Shown here piece after piece: positions 34,670 to 42,580 of a stretch of DNA of 64,000 nucleotides. The stretch is from Proteobacteria bacterium SG_bin6. Its GTDB lineage: Bacteria; Pseudomonadota; Alphaproteobacteria; Sphingomonadales; Sphingomonadaceae. How positions within the stretch are numbered: the stretch's first letter is position 1; every line of letters begins with the position of its first letter. Both the position numbers and the translations under genes were made by a program. Location: the NCBI GenBank assembly GCA_002083435.1, contig LWDJ01000007.1, positions 1 to 64,000 on the forward strand, read 5' to 3'. The notes under the pieces are model-generated. The model was not told the origin of the DNA. It searched no databases and saw nothing but the letters and a program-made list of their open reading frames with translations.

Positions 34670-36247
34670 TCAGCCGGCGGCGGCGCGGGGCGCGGACGGC
34701 AGCGCGCCGCGCAGCAGGCGGCGCTCCGCTAGCATCGTCCGCGCGGCGGCGGGGGCCATCGGCTGACCATAGAGATAGCCCTGCGCGCGCTGGCAGCCCA
34801 TCGCCTTCAGCCGTTCGGCGATGGCGCCATCGCGCACCCCTTCCGCGATCACCGGCAGGTTGAGGCTTTCGGCGAGCCGCAGGATGGCGTTCACCACCGA
34901 GGCGCTGTCGCTGCTGTCGTTGAGCGTGCCGACATAGGCGCAATCGATCTTCAGCCGATCGAGCGGCAGCGCGCGCAGGTGCGAGAGCGACGAGTAGCCC
35001 GTGCCGAAATCATCGAGCACCAGCTTCACCCCCTGGTCCTTGAGGCTGGTGAGGGTGGACTGGGCGAGCGGCAGGTTGTCGATCAGCGCCGCCTCGGTGA
35101 TCTCCAGCTCCAGCCGGTGGGCGGGGAAGCCGGTTTCGGTGAGCAGCTTCACGATCTTCTGGGCTAGCCATGCGTCCTTCAACTGCGCCGGCGACAGGTT
35201 CACCGCCACGCTCAACTCCGCGTCCCAATCGCGTGCCTGGGCGAAGGCCTGGAGCATCAGCGCCAGCGAAAGCTGGTCGATCAAACCGCTTTCCTCGGCG
35301 ATCGGGATGAAGCGATCGGGCGTCAGCGGTGGCTGGTTGGGCCGTTCCCAGCGCGCGAGCGCCTCGAAGCCAGTGAGCGCGCCGGTCGCGAGATCCACTT
35401 GCGGCTCGAAATAGGGCACGATCTCGTGCCGGGGAATCGCGACGCGTAGCGCCCGCTCGACCGCGTTGCGCGCTTCCAGCTCGCGCGCCATCGCCGCCTC
35501 GAACCAGATGATCGGGGCCGATTCCGCGCTCTTCGCGGCCGCCAGCGCGATGCTCGCCGCGCGGACGAGCGAATCGACCTGCCAGCCCGCGGCGTCGCTG
35601 CGGGCGATGCCGATTACCGCCTCCACCTGGAGCGGCCGGCCATCGACCTGGAATGGCTCGGCGAGCCGCGCGGCGAGCCGCTCGGCGAAGCGATCGACGG
35701 TTTCGGGATAACTTGGCTCGACCGGCAACAGGCACGCGAATTCGGTGCCCGACAGCCGCGCGACCGGCGCGCCATGCGGCGATGCCTCGACCACTTCGCC
35801 CGCGATCGCCTTCACCAGCGCATCGCCCACCGCATGGCCGTGCAGATCGTTCACCCGTTTGACGCGATCGACGTCGATCAGCACCAGCGCCGCCAGCCGG
35901 TTGCGGCCGCGCGCCTGGGCGATCGCGGCGGCGCCCGCCTCGCCGAACGCGCGGCGCGCCAGCAGGCCGGTGAGCGCGTCGTGGCCCGAAACCAGCGCGC
36001 GCGTCTGCGCTGCCTTCAATTCCTCGACCAGCGCGCGCTGCCGCCGCCAGCCGAGCAGGATCAAGGCGATGTTGAGCAGCAACGCGATGGTCAGCCCGCG
36101 ATCGAGCGACGCGCCTTGCTGGCTGCGGGCGAAAGCGAGCGAGAGCACCGCGCTGGCCGTCGCCACGAACACCAGGATCGCCAGCAGGGTGATGCCGGTC
36201 GTCAACTGGCCAAGCGGGCGGGCGATCCGAAGGGGCGGCGTGGTCAT
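34670..36247 (-). CDS. c-di-GMP phosphodiesterase with degenerate GGDEF domain
   Basis: 525 residues: two transmembrane helices (about 16-36 and 45-62), a GGDEF domain whose signature reads SGTEF (RLSGTEFACLL), and an EAL domain. The GGDEF part is probably not a cyclase. The EAL part keeps GFEALARW, AVNLSPAQL, ELEITEAAL, LDDFGTGYSSL, DRLKID, VIAEGV and the late QGYLYG, so hydrolysis of c-di-GMP is expected. It lowers c-di-GMP and so should favour motility; the chemotaxis cluster is in the same window. Confidence 0.92.
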   Translation of the reverse strand: MTTPPLRIARPLGQLTTGITLLAILVFVATASAVLSLAFARSQQGASLDRGLTIALLLNIALILLGWRRQRALVEELKAAQTRALVSGHDALTGLLARRAFGEAGAAAIAQARGRNRLAALVLIDVDRVKRVNDLHGHAVGDALVKAIAGEVVEASPHGAPVARLSGTEFACLLPVEPSYPETVDRFAERLAARLAEPFQVDGRPLQVEAVIGIARSDAAGWQVDSLVRAASIALAAAKSAESAPIIWFEAAMARELEARNAVERALRVAIPRHEIVPYFEPQVDLATGALTGFEALARWERPNQPPLTPDRFIPIAEESGLIDQLSLALMLQAFAQARDWDAELSVAVNLSPAQLKDAWLAQKIVKLLTETGFPAHRLELEITEAALIDNLPLAQSTLTSLKDQGVKLVLDDFGTGYSSLSHLRALPLDRLKIDCAYVGTLNDSSDSASVVNAILRLAESLNLPVIAEGVRDGAIAERLKAMGCQRAQGYLYGQPMAPAAARTMLAERRLLRGALPSAPRAAAG

Positions 36248-36456
36248 GCTGCGCCATTCTTGCCATAGGGGCGGTCAATGGCGGGTTAAAGGCGGCCCAT
36301 TGCCAAGCGGCACATTCTGGATTAAGCGCCGCCGCCTGACCGTTTCCATGCGAAACGCTGGACGCGCGCCCAAATGGCGCGCACACGCTGGCCGACGAGG
36401 TTTCGTCCGCCGGCGTTTCTTGCGTTTGGCGCGGGGCCGGCTCGGCAGGAGTGATT

Positions 36457-37935
36457 ATGTTCGAAAGTCTCAGCGATCGCCTTGGCGGCGTGTTCGATCG
36501 GCTTCGGGGGCGCGGCGCGCTGACCGAGGCGGACGTGCGCGCGGCGATGCGCGAGGTGCGGATCGCCCTGCTCGAAGCCGATGTCGCGCTGCCGGTCGCG
36601 CGTGATTTCGTCGACAAGGTGACCGAGCAGGCGGTTGGCCAGCAGGTGCTGCGCTCGGTCACGCCGGGGCAGCAGGTCGTCAAGATCGTCAACGACGCGC
36701 TCGCCGAGATGCTGGGCGGCGGCGAGGTCGGGCTCGAGATCGACGTTACCCCGCCGGCGATCGTGATGCTCGTCGGCCTCCAGGGCTCGGGCAAGACGAC
36801 GACCACCGCCAAGCTCGCCAAGCGGCTGGCGGGGCGCGAGCGCAAGAAGGTGCTGATGGCGTCCTTGGACGTCAACCGCCCCGCCGCGCAGGAGCAGCTG
36901 GCGACTTTGGGCAAGCAGGTCGAGGTGGCGACGCTGCCGATCGTCCCGGGTCAGCCCCCGGTCGATATCGCGCGGCGCGCGGTGCAGGCGGCGAAGCTGC
37001 AGGGCTATGACGTGCTGATGCTCGACACCGCCGGGCGGCTCCACGTCGACCAGGCGCTGATGGACGAGATGAAGGCGATCGCCGAGATCGCCCGGCCCAA
37101 TGAAATCCTGCTCGTGGTCGACGCGCTTACCGGGCAGGACGCGGTGAACGTCGCGCAGAATTTCAGTTCGCAGGTGCCGCTCACCGGCGTGGTGCTCACC
37201 CGGATGGACGGCGACGCGCGCGGCGGCGCGGCGCTGTCGATGCGCGCGGTCACCGGCAAGCCGATCAAGTTCGCCGGCACCGGCGAGAAGATGGACGGGC
37301 TCGAAGCCTTCCATCCCGGCCGCGTCGCCGGGCGCATCCTGGGCATGGGCGATGTCGTCAGCCTGGTCGAAAAGGCCGCCGAAGCGATCGAGCAGGAAGA
37401 TGCCGAGCGCATGGCGAAGCGGCTCGCCAAGGGCGAGTTCGACATGAACGACCTGAAGGGTCAGCTCCAGCAGATGCGCAAGATGGGCGGTCTGGGCGCG
37501 CTCGCCGGCATGATCCCGGGGATGAAGAAGGCGCAAGCCGCGATGGCCGCCGGCGCGATGGACGAGCGCATCCTGGTGCGGATGGAAGCCATGATCGGTT
37601 CGATGACGCCCAAGGAGCGCGCCAAGCCCGAACTGCTCAACGCCAAGCGCAAGATCCGCGTCGCCAAGGGCAGCGGCACCACCGTGCAAGAGGTGAATAA
37701 GCTGCTGAAGATGCACCAGGACATGGCCACCGCGATGAAGCGCCTGAAGAAGATGGGCGGCATCAAGGGGATGATGGCGATGCTCGGCAAGGGCGGCATG
37801 GGCGGGCTGGGCAACGCGCTCGGCGGCCCGGACCTGGGCGAGATGATGGGCCAGGCCGATGGCGTGCCCGGCCTGCCTGGGATGCCTAAGATGCCGCCGG
37901 GCTTTCAGAATTTCATGAAGACCAAGAAGAAATAA
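36457..37935 (+). CDS. ffh: signal recognition particle protein Ffh
   Basis: 492 residues. The NG GTPase domain has GLQGSGKTTTTAKLA, DVNRPAAQEQL, DTAGRLHVD and TRMDGDARGGAALS; the C-terminal M domain is Met-rich and binds 4.5S RNA and signal peptides (QLQQMRKMGGLGAL, KRLKKMGGIKGMMAML). The ATG at 36457 has GGAG upstream; GTG 36451 is also possible. The ~210-nt region before it contains an imperfect hairpin (CGTTTC/GAAACG). It is followed by rpsP after 26 nt. Confidence 0.97.
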   Translation: MFESLSDRLGGVFDRLRGRGALTEADVRAAMREVRIALLEADVALPVARDFVDKVTEQAVGQQVLRSVTPGQQVVKIVNDALAEMLGGGEVGLEIDVTPPAIVMLVGLQGSGKTTTTAKLAKRLAGRERKKVLMASLDVNRPAAQEQLATLGKQVEVATLPIVPGQPPVDIARRAVQAAKLQGYDVLMLDTAGRLHVDQALMDEMKAIAEIARPNEILLVVDALTGQDAVNVAQNFSSQVPLTGVVLTRMDGDARGGAALSMRAVTGKPIKFAGTGEKMDGLEAFHPGRVAGRILGMGDVVSLVEKAAEAIEQEDAERMAKRLAKGEFDMNDLKGQLQQMRKMGGLGALAGMIPGMKKAQAAMAAGAMDERILVRMEAMIGSMTPKERAKPELLNAKRKIRVAKGSGTTVQEVNKLLKMHQDMATAMKRLKKMGGIKGMMAMLGKGGMGGLGNALGGPDLGEMMGQADGVPGLPGMPKMPPGFQNFMKTKKK

Positions 37936-37961
37936 CTCCAGATTGTTGAAAAGGAAGATCA

Positions 37962-38348
37962 ATGGCACTCAGCATTCGTCTGTCGCGTGGTGGCTCGAAG
38001 AAGCGCCCCTATTACCGCATCGTCGTCGCCGACGCGCGCGCGCCGCGTGACGGCCGCTTCATCGAGAAGATCGGCAGCTTCAACCCGCTGCTGGCGAAGG
38101 ACAGCCCCGAGCGCGTGAAGCTCGAGGCCGAGCGCGCCGCGCACTGGCTCAAGATGGGCGCGCAGCCGACCGATCGCGTCGCGCGCTTCCTCGATGCCGC
38201 CGGCCTGCGCGAGCGCACCGCGCGCAACAACCCCAAAAAGGCGGAGCCCGGCGAAAAGGCCAAGGAGCGCGCCGAGGAGCGCGCGGCCAAGCTCGCCGCC
38301 GCGCAGGAAGCGGCGAACGCCCCGGCCGAGGAAGCCGCCGAGGCGTGA
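37962..38348 (+). CDS. rpsP: 30S ribosomal protein S16
   Basis: 128 residues. The conserved core is at the N-terminus ([35 protein letters not shown]), followed by an Ala/Glu/Lys-rich C-terminal extension typical of alphaproteobacterial S16. It leads the rpsP-rimM-trmD-rplS block. AAAAGGAAG precedes the start. Confidence 0.97.
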   Translation: MALSIRLSRGGSKKRPYYRIVVADARAPRDGRFIEKIGSFNPLLAKDSPERVKLEAERAAHWLKMGAQPTDRVARFLDAAGLRERTARNNPKKAEPGEKAKERAEERAAKLAAAQEAANAPAEEAAEA

Positions 38349-38399
38349 GGCGATTGCGCGGCATCATGCGTTCATCGGGCAACGGCCAAGGAGCGCATG

Positions 38400-38555
38400 A
38401 TGCCAGCCGATCCCAAACAGGCCCCGCCGCCTTTGGAAGCCGAGCGTGACGCGCCCGGCCAGACCGAGATCAACCCGACCGGCGTCTCGACCGAAGCGCC
38501 CGCCGAGGGCGACGATGCCGAGCCCGAACCCGACCCCGGCTCCCCCCAGGGCTGA
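38400..38555 (+). CDS. small acidic Pro-rich protein, 51 aa
   Basis: A short frame between rpsP and rimM, preceded by AAGGAG with 6-nt spacing. It encodes a disordered Pro/Glu/Asp-rich chain (QAPPPLEAERDAPGQ at the start, ending PDPGSPQG). Codons are strongly G/C-ending, like real genes here. It overlaps the rimM start by 41 nt in another frame, so it may couple rimM translation. No family is recognised. An adjacent ATG at 38397 is an alternative start. Confidence 0.5.
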   Translation: MPADPKQAPPPLEAERDAPGQTEINPTGVSTEAPAEGDDAEPEPDPGSPQG

Positions 38556-39030
38556 GGGCGCGCGCGAGGTCGTGCTCGCCGCGGTGATCGGCGCGCACGG
38601 GCTTGCGGGCGAGGTGCGGCTGAAGCGCTTCGCCGATGATCTTGGCGCCTATCGCGTCTTCAATGGCGGCGCGTTGACGCTCGTCGCCTTGCGGGAGGGA
38701 CCGAACGGCGCGATCGCCCGCTTCGCCGAAGTGAGCGACCGCAACGCCGCCGAGGCGCTGCGCGGCACCCAGCTCACCGTTCCGCGCAGCGCGCTGCCGC
38801 CGCTGGGGGAGGGGGAATATTATCACGTCGATCTGATCGGGCTGGCGGTGGAAACCGATGCCGGCATCCCGGTCGGCCGCGTGGTCGCGGTGGAGAATTT
38901 CGGCGCGGGCGACGTGATCGAGATCGAGCGCGATGGCGGCGGCCGCTTCATGGTGCCGATGCGACCCGAGGCGGTGATCGCGTGGGATGACGCGCGGCTG
39001 GTGGTGACGGCGGCATTCGCCGACGCGTGA
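38515..39030 (+). CDS. rimM: ribosome maturation factor RimM
   Basis: 171 residues. It has the N-terminal RimM domain (VVLAAVIGAHGLAGEVRLKRF) and the C-terminal PRC-barrel domain (EYYHVDLIGLAVETD, IPVGRVVAVENFGAGDVIEI, FMVPM). It assists 30S head assembly around S19. ATG 38515 fits the family N-terminus; the frame is open further upstream only through the small acidic gene. The usual partner trmD is not adjacent but 2.2 kb downstream. Confidence 0.94.
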   Translation: MPSPNPTPAPPRAEGAREVVLAAVIGAHGLAGEVRLKRFADDLGAYRVFNGGALTLVALREGPNGAIARFAEVSDRNAAEALRGTQLTVPRSALPPLGEGEYYHVDLIGLAVETDAGIPVGRVVAVENFGAGDVIEIERDGGGRFMVPMRPEAVIAWDDARLVVTAAFADA

Positions 39031-39063
39031 TCCTGATCCCCCGCGTAGCCGGTAGTACAACCC

Positions 39064-39098
39064 TTGACAAATAACTCCTACTTATCTAGTAGGAATAC
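39064..39098 (+). promoter_or_regulatory. AT-rich promoter region with hairpin over the ribosome-binding site
   Basis: A TTGACA hexamer (39064-39069) is followed by a perfect 7-bp inverted repeat, TCCTACT-N5-AGTAGGA (39076-39094). The right arm contains AGGA, the probable SD of the gene starting at 39099. The patch is unusually AT-rich for this genome. It could be a repressor operator or an RNA hairpin that hides the SD. A good -10 hexamer is not obvious. Confidence 0.45.
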
Positions 39099-39689
39099 AT
39101 GCCTGCGGCCGATCCACGGTCTGCCTTTCTCGACCACCCTGTGTGGCAGGCGCTCTCGCATTATATCATCGGCCCCGCCGACGCCGCGCTGAGCTTCGTC
39201 GATCGGCTCGCGCGTGAAAATGGCTGGAAACCCGCGTTCGCCGCGCGGGTGATCGAGGAATATAAGCGCTTCTGCTTCCTCACCGTCACCGTCGGGCGCG
39301 AGCTGACGCCGTCCGACGCGGTCGATCAGGCGTGGCACCTGCACCTTACTTACACCCGCGATTATTGGGAGCGTTTCTGCCCGCAGGTGCTGGGCCGCGC
39401 GCTCCACCACGGCCCGACCGCGGGCGGGGCTGCGGAGGGGCACCGCTTCTTCAGCCAATATGCCGATACGCTCGCGGCGTATGAAGCCGCGTTCGGCACG
39501 CTGCCGCCGGCGGACATCTGGCCCAATGCGCGCCGCCGGCTGCTCCATGATCCGCGCGCCCGCCGGGTGCATCCCCGTCAGGCACTGATCGTGCCGCGAT
39601 GGGTGGTCCGCGCCGTGGCCATGCTGGCGGTGATCGCTTTGGGCCTGATCTGGTGGCGATGGAGGGACATATGGGCATTTTTGACCTAA
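39099..39689 (+). CDS. glycine-rich-domain-type (GRDP-like) membrane protein
   Basis: 196 residues. The central region, VIEEYKRFCFL followed by DAVDQAWHLHLTYTRDYWERF, is the pattern of the GRDP-like/DUF1399 family, with a conserved WHLHL motif. A single C-terminal transmembrane helix (about residues 168-186) anchors it. The biochemical role of the family is unknown. The stop overlaps the next gene by 19 nt, so the two form a unit inserted between rimM and trmD. Confidence 0.78.
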   Translation: MPAADPRSAFLDHPVWQALSHYIIGPADAALSFVDRLARENGWKPAFAARVIEEYKRFCFLTVTVGRELTPSDAVDQAWHLHLTYTRDYWERFCPQVLGRALHHGPTAGGAAEGHRFFSQYADTLAAYEAAFGTLPPADIWPNARRRLLHDPRARRVHPRQALIVPRWVVRAVAMLAVIALGLIWWRWRDIWAFLT

Positions 39690-40498
39690 CCGGGCGTCCG
39701 TTCCTGATGCTGTACGCGGCGCTGTTCGTCGGCGCGCTGATCGCAAGCTTTCTCATCCCCCGCTGGCTGCGGGCCGAAGGGCGCGCGCCAGCGGGGCTCG
39801 ATGCCGAGGGTCTGGCTTATCTCGCGGGCGGGGCGGGGCGCTATGTCGACGCGGTGATGGCGCGCCTGCTCGCCGCGCGCGACGTGGCGATCGAGGCGGG
39901 CGGCAAGGTGCGCATCCTGGCACCCGCTGTGGGCCGCGCCGCGCCCGATCGGGCGGTGCTGCTGCTCGCCACGCCCGCGCCGTGGCACAAAGTCAGCGCG
40001 ACGCTCGCCCGCCACGCCGCGAGGGTCGAGGCGCGGCTGGTCGAGGCCGGACTGTTGATCCACCGCGCAGGCGCTTTGCAACTGCGTTTCTGGGCGATCG
40101 CCCCTTGGCTGGCTCTTCTCGCGATCGGCGCGACCAAATGGGAGATAGGGCGGCTACGCGACAAGCCGGTGGGCATCCTCACCTTCTTTCTGATCGTCAC
40201 CGTGTTCGCGCTGGTGGTGCGCTTCGCCAGCGTCGATCGCCGTAGCCGCGCCGCGCTCGACCTGCTGCGGCGCGAGCGTGACGGGCGCGAGCGGCTGCGC
40301 CGCGCGCCGCGTGCCGAGGAGATGCCGCTCGCGGTCGCGCTCTACGGCACCGGCGTGCTCGCGGCGTCCGAATTCGGCGCCTATCACGCGCTGCGGGCGC
40401 AGGGCGGTGGCGATGCCGGCGTCAGCGCCGACAGCGGGAGCGGCGGCAGCGGCGGCAGCGGCTGCGGTGGCGGCGGCTGCGGGGGGTGCGGCAGCTGA
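39671..40498 (+). CDS. TIGR04222-like membrane protein with Gly/Cys-rich tail
   Basis: 275 residues with one N-terminal helix (about 11-28) and two more near residues 140-157 and 166-184. The protein ends in a low-complexity tail built from Gly, Ser and four Cys (GCGGGGCGGCGS). This architecture, next to a GRDP-like protein, matches the TIGR04222 membrane family, whose function is unknown. GGAGGG precedes ATG 39671. The tail could bind metal or be modified (speculation). Confidence 0.75.
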   Translation: MGIFDLTGRPFLMLYAALFVGALIASFLIPRWLRAEGRAPAGLDAEGLAYLAGGAGRYVDAVMARLLAARDVAIEAGGKVRILAPAVGRAAPDRAVLLLATPAPWHKVSATLARHAARVEARLVEAGLLIHRAGALQLRFWAIAPWLALLAIGATKWEIGRLRDKPVGILTFFLIVTVFALVVRFASVDRRSRAALDLLRRERDGRERLRRAPRAEEMPLAVALYGTGVLAASEFGAYHALRAQGGGDAGVSADSGSGGSGGSGCGGGGCGGCGS

Positions 40499-40521
40499 GC
40501 TTGATACCTTCACCATCCCGA

Positions 40522-40544
40522 CGTATATACCGCAAGTATATACG
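40522..40544. promoter_or_regulatory. vapBC operator palindrome
   Basis: Perfect 9-bp arms CGTATATAC and GTATATACG flank a 5-bp spacer, ending 9 bp before the vapB start. Antitoxins of this class bind such palindromes with the toxin to repress their own operon. The strong AT character also suits an overlapping promoter. Confidence 0.65.
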
Positions 40545-40553
40545 GAGACGGTG

Positions 40554-40826
40554 ATGGACCGGGAATATCGGGCGAAAATCTTCAAGTCGGGCAATTCGCT
40601 CGCGCTGCGCCTGCCCAAGGCTCTCGGTTTGAGCGCCGGTACCGAGATGCGTGTGCGGGAGGATGCCCGCGGAGGGTTCGTCGCCGAGCCGACCGCGGGC
40701 GCTGACAAGATCGATCTTACCGGCATTTGGGGTTCGGTACCCGGCATCAAACCGTTGTCGGCCGCCGACCGCGAGATCGATGAGCGTGAGCTCGATTGGG
40801 ACGGAAAGCGGCTAGCGCGTGACTGA
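40554..40826 (+). CDS. vapB: AbrB-fold antitoxin (VapB type)
   Basis: 90 residues. The N-terminal swapped-hairpin AbrB/MazE fold is seen in KIFKSGNSLALRLPKALGL, and an acidic C-terminal part (REIDERELDWDGKRL) would wrap the toxin. It overlaps vapC by 8 nt. It should neutralise VapC and repress the promoter at the palindrome just upstream. Confidence 0.87.
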   Translation: MDREYRAKIFKSGNSLALRLPKALGLSAGTEMRVREDARGGFVAEPTAGADKIDLTGIWGSVPGIKPLSAADREIDERELDWDGKRLARD

Positions 40827-41199
40827 GCCGCGCTACCTGCTCGATTCGAACATCTGCATCTATATCCTCGACGGGCGGGGGGAGGCCTTGCGTGCGAGGT
40901 TGGAGACAGAACCTCCCGGCGCGCTGGTCGCATCGGCGATCAGCTTTGCTGAAGTGATGCGGGGGATAGCGCCTCAAGATACGGCCGGTGAAGCGGGTGC
41001 GAGGCGCTTGTTCGCGGCGGTTCCCGTTCTGCCTTTCGACGCGGTGGCGGCGCGCGCTTATCGTACGCTTCCCTTCAAACGCGCGCGGTTCGGTCGGCTG
41101 ATCGCGGCCCATGCCCTCGCGCTCGACCTGACGCTCGTCACCAACGATATGACGGACTTCGTCGACATCCCCGGCCTTAAGCTGGAAAACTGGACATGA
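40819..41199 (+). CDS. vapC: PIN-domain toxin (VapC type), catalytic site altered
   Basis: 126 residues. PIN-domain RNases need three or four acidic residues. Asp9 ([11 protein letters not shown]), Glu45 (FAEVMRG) and Asp110 (VTNDMTDF) are present, but the third conserved Asp, normally two residues before LIAA, is Gly92 ([11 protein letters not shown]). The VENW-like C-terminus (LENWT) is normal. The protein may have lost or reduced RNase activity. The last 4 nt overlap the trmD start. Confidence 0.85.
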   Translation: MTEPRYLLDSNICIYILDGRGEALRARLETEPPGALVASAISFAEVMRGIAPQDTAGEAGARRLFAAVPVLPFDAVAARAYRTLPFKRARFGRLIAAHALALDLTLVTNDMTDFVDIPGLKLENWT

Positions 41200-41924
41200 C
41201 CTTCGCCGCCACCGTGTTGACCCTCTACCCGGAAATGTTCCCCGGGCCGCTAGGGCTGTCGCTCGCCGGGCGCGCGCTCGCGGAAGGGCGCTGGTCGCTC
41301 GACACCGTCCAGATCCGCGATTTCGCGACCGACAAGCATCGCAGCGTCGATGACACGCCGGCGGGGGGTGGCGCCGGCATGGTGCTGCGCGCCGATGTCG
41401 TGGCGGCCGCGTTCGACAGCGTGGCGGACGATCGCCCGGCGATCGCGCTTACCCCACGCGGGAGCCCGCTCACCCAGGCACGGGTTCGCGACCTGGCGGC
41501 GGGTCCGGGCGTGGTGCTGCTCTGCGGCCGGTTCGAGGGGTTCGACGAACGCCTGTTCGAGGCACGCGCGATCGAGCCGGTCTCGATCGGCGACTATATC
41601 CTGTCCGGCGGCGAAATGGGCGCACTGGTGCTGCTCGACGCTTGCATTCGGCTGCTGCCGGGTGTAATGGGCGCGCCTTCCAGCGGGGATGAGGAGAGCT
41701 TCGAAACGGGGCTGCTCGAATATCCGCATTATACCCGCCCCGTTGAATGGGAAGGGCGCACGATCCCTGAAGTGCTGCGATCGGGGGATCATGCGAGGAT
41801 CGCCGCTTGGCGCCAGGCCATGGCGGTGAGCGATACACGGCTAAGGCGGCCGGACCTTTGGGAGCGCCATGAGGGTGCTCGGGTCGGGTCGCCCTCTGGC
41901 GCGCGGCGACCTGAGGGACGTTGA
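41196..41924 (+). CDS. trmD: tRNA (guanine37-N1)-methyltransferase
   Basis: 242-residue SPOUT methyltransferase that makes m1G37 and prevents +1 frameshifting; essential in most bacteria. The N-terminus is [15 protein letters not shown]. The trefoil-knot SAM site is [13 protein letters not shown] and [11 protein letters not shown], and [21 protein letters not shown] is diagnostic. The ATG overlaps the vapC stop (ATGA), so its translation may depend on passage through vapC. Confidence 0.97.
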   Translation: MTFAATVLTLYPEMFPGPLGLSLAGRALAEGRWSLDTVQIRDFATDKHRSVDDTPAGGGAGMVLRADVVAAAFDSVADDRPAIALTPRGSPLTQARVRDLAAGPGVVLLCGRFEGFDERLFEARAIEPVSIGDYILSGGEMGALVLLDACIRLLPGVMGAPSSGDEESFETGLLEYPHYTRPVEWEGRTIPEVLRSGDHARIAAWRQAMAVSDTRLRRPDLWERHEGARVGSPSGARRPEGR

Positions 41925-41926
41925 CG

Positions 41927-42298
41927 ATGAACATTATTCAGCAGATCGAAGCCGAGCAGATCGCGAAGCTCACCGCCGCCCGCAAGATCCCCGAATTCCG
42001 CCCCGGCGACACACTGCGCGTTGGCGTGAAGGTGGTCGAAGGCGATCGCACCCGCGTTCAGGCCTATGAAGGCGTCTGCATCGCCCGCGCCAACAAGGGC
42101 ATGGGCAGCAACTTCACGGTGCGCAAGATTTCGTTCGGCGAGGGCGTCGAGCGCGTTTTCCCGCTCTATTCGCCGAACATCGATTCGATCGAGGTGGTGC
42201 GCCGCGGCGTGGTGCGCCGCGCCAAGCTCTATTATCTGCGCGGCCGCCGCGGCAAGTCGGCGCGCATCGCCGAGCGCCGCGAGACCAAGGGCGAGTAA
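41927..42298 (+). CDS. rplS: 50S ribosomal protein L19
   Basis: 123 residues. Conserved blocks are [52 protein letters not shown] and [15 protein letters not shown]. It lies at the 30S-50S interface. ATG 41927 is preferred over TTG 41921. An intrinsic terminator follows at 42326. Confidence 0.97.
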   Translation: MNIIQQIEAEQIAKLTAARKIPEFRPGDTLRVGVKVVEGDRTRVQAYEGVCIARANKGMGSNFTVRKISFGEGVERVFPLYSPNIDSIEVVRRGVVRRAKLYYLRGRRGKSARIAERRETKGE

Positions 42299-42325
42299 GC
42301 CTTTCGCTGCGGTTTGAGGTTGCAG

Positions 42326-42358
42326 GCGGCGCGGGGAGCGATCCTCGCGCCGCTTTTT
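42326..42358 (+). terminator. intrinsic terminator after rplS
   Basis: A 12-bp stem with one mismatch (GCGGCGCGGGGA and TCCTCGCGCCGC, 5-nt loop region) is followed directly by TTTTT. It closes the rpsP-rplS operon. Confidence 0.8.
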
Positions 42359-42390
42359 CGTTGCGATGTCGGGTGTTCGAAACGCGATCG

Positions 42391-42486
42391 GTCACCCCGG
42401 ACTTGCTCCGGGGGCCACCGTGTGGCCTGGCTCGCCGGCGGAAAGCCTGACGCAGCGGTGGATGCCGGAACAAGTCTGGCATGACA
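42391..42486. repeat. double palindromic intergenic repeat
   Basis: Two hairpins, CCCCGGACTTGCTCCGGGG and GCCGGAACAAGTCTGGC, lie in inverted orientation (ACTTG / CAAGT cores) around a ~45-bp spacer. Such CGGACTTG/CCGGAACAAG elements are recurrent in alphaproteobacterial genomes. Together with the terminator it fills the 282-nt gap between rplS and the S9 peptidase gene; the rest of that gap shows nothing recognisable. Confidence 0.6.
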
Positions 42487-42580
42487 GCTTGGCTTTCAGA
42501 AGCGGCTCAAGCCCTTCGCTCTTTACCTCGGCCCATCCCCTCGCGATAACCGCGTCAAATGCGCGGCAGGGAGAGCGACA

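Noticed and set aside
36248..36456. Structured leader or 4.5S RNA gene before ffh
   Set aside because: A small hairpin is visible, but the conserved GGAAGCAGCC-type tetraloop region of SRP RNA is absent.
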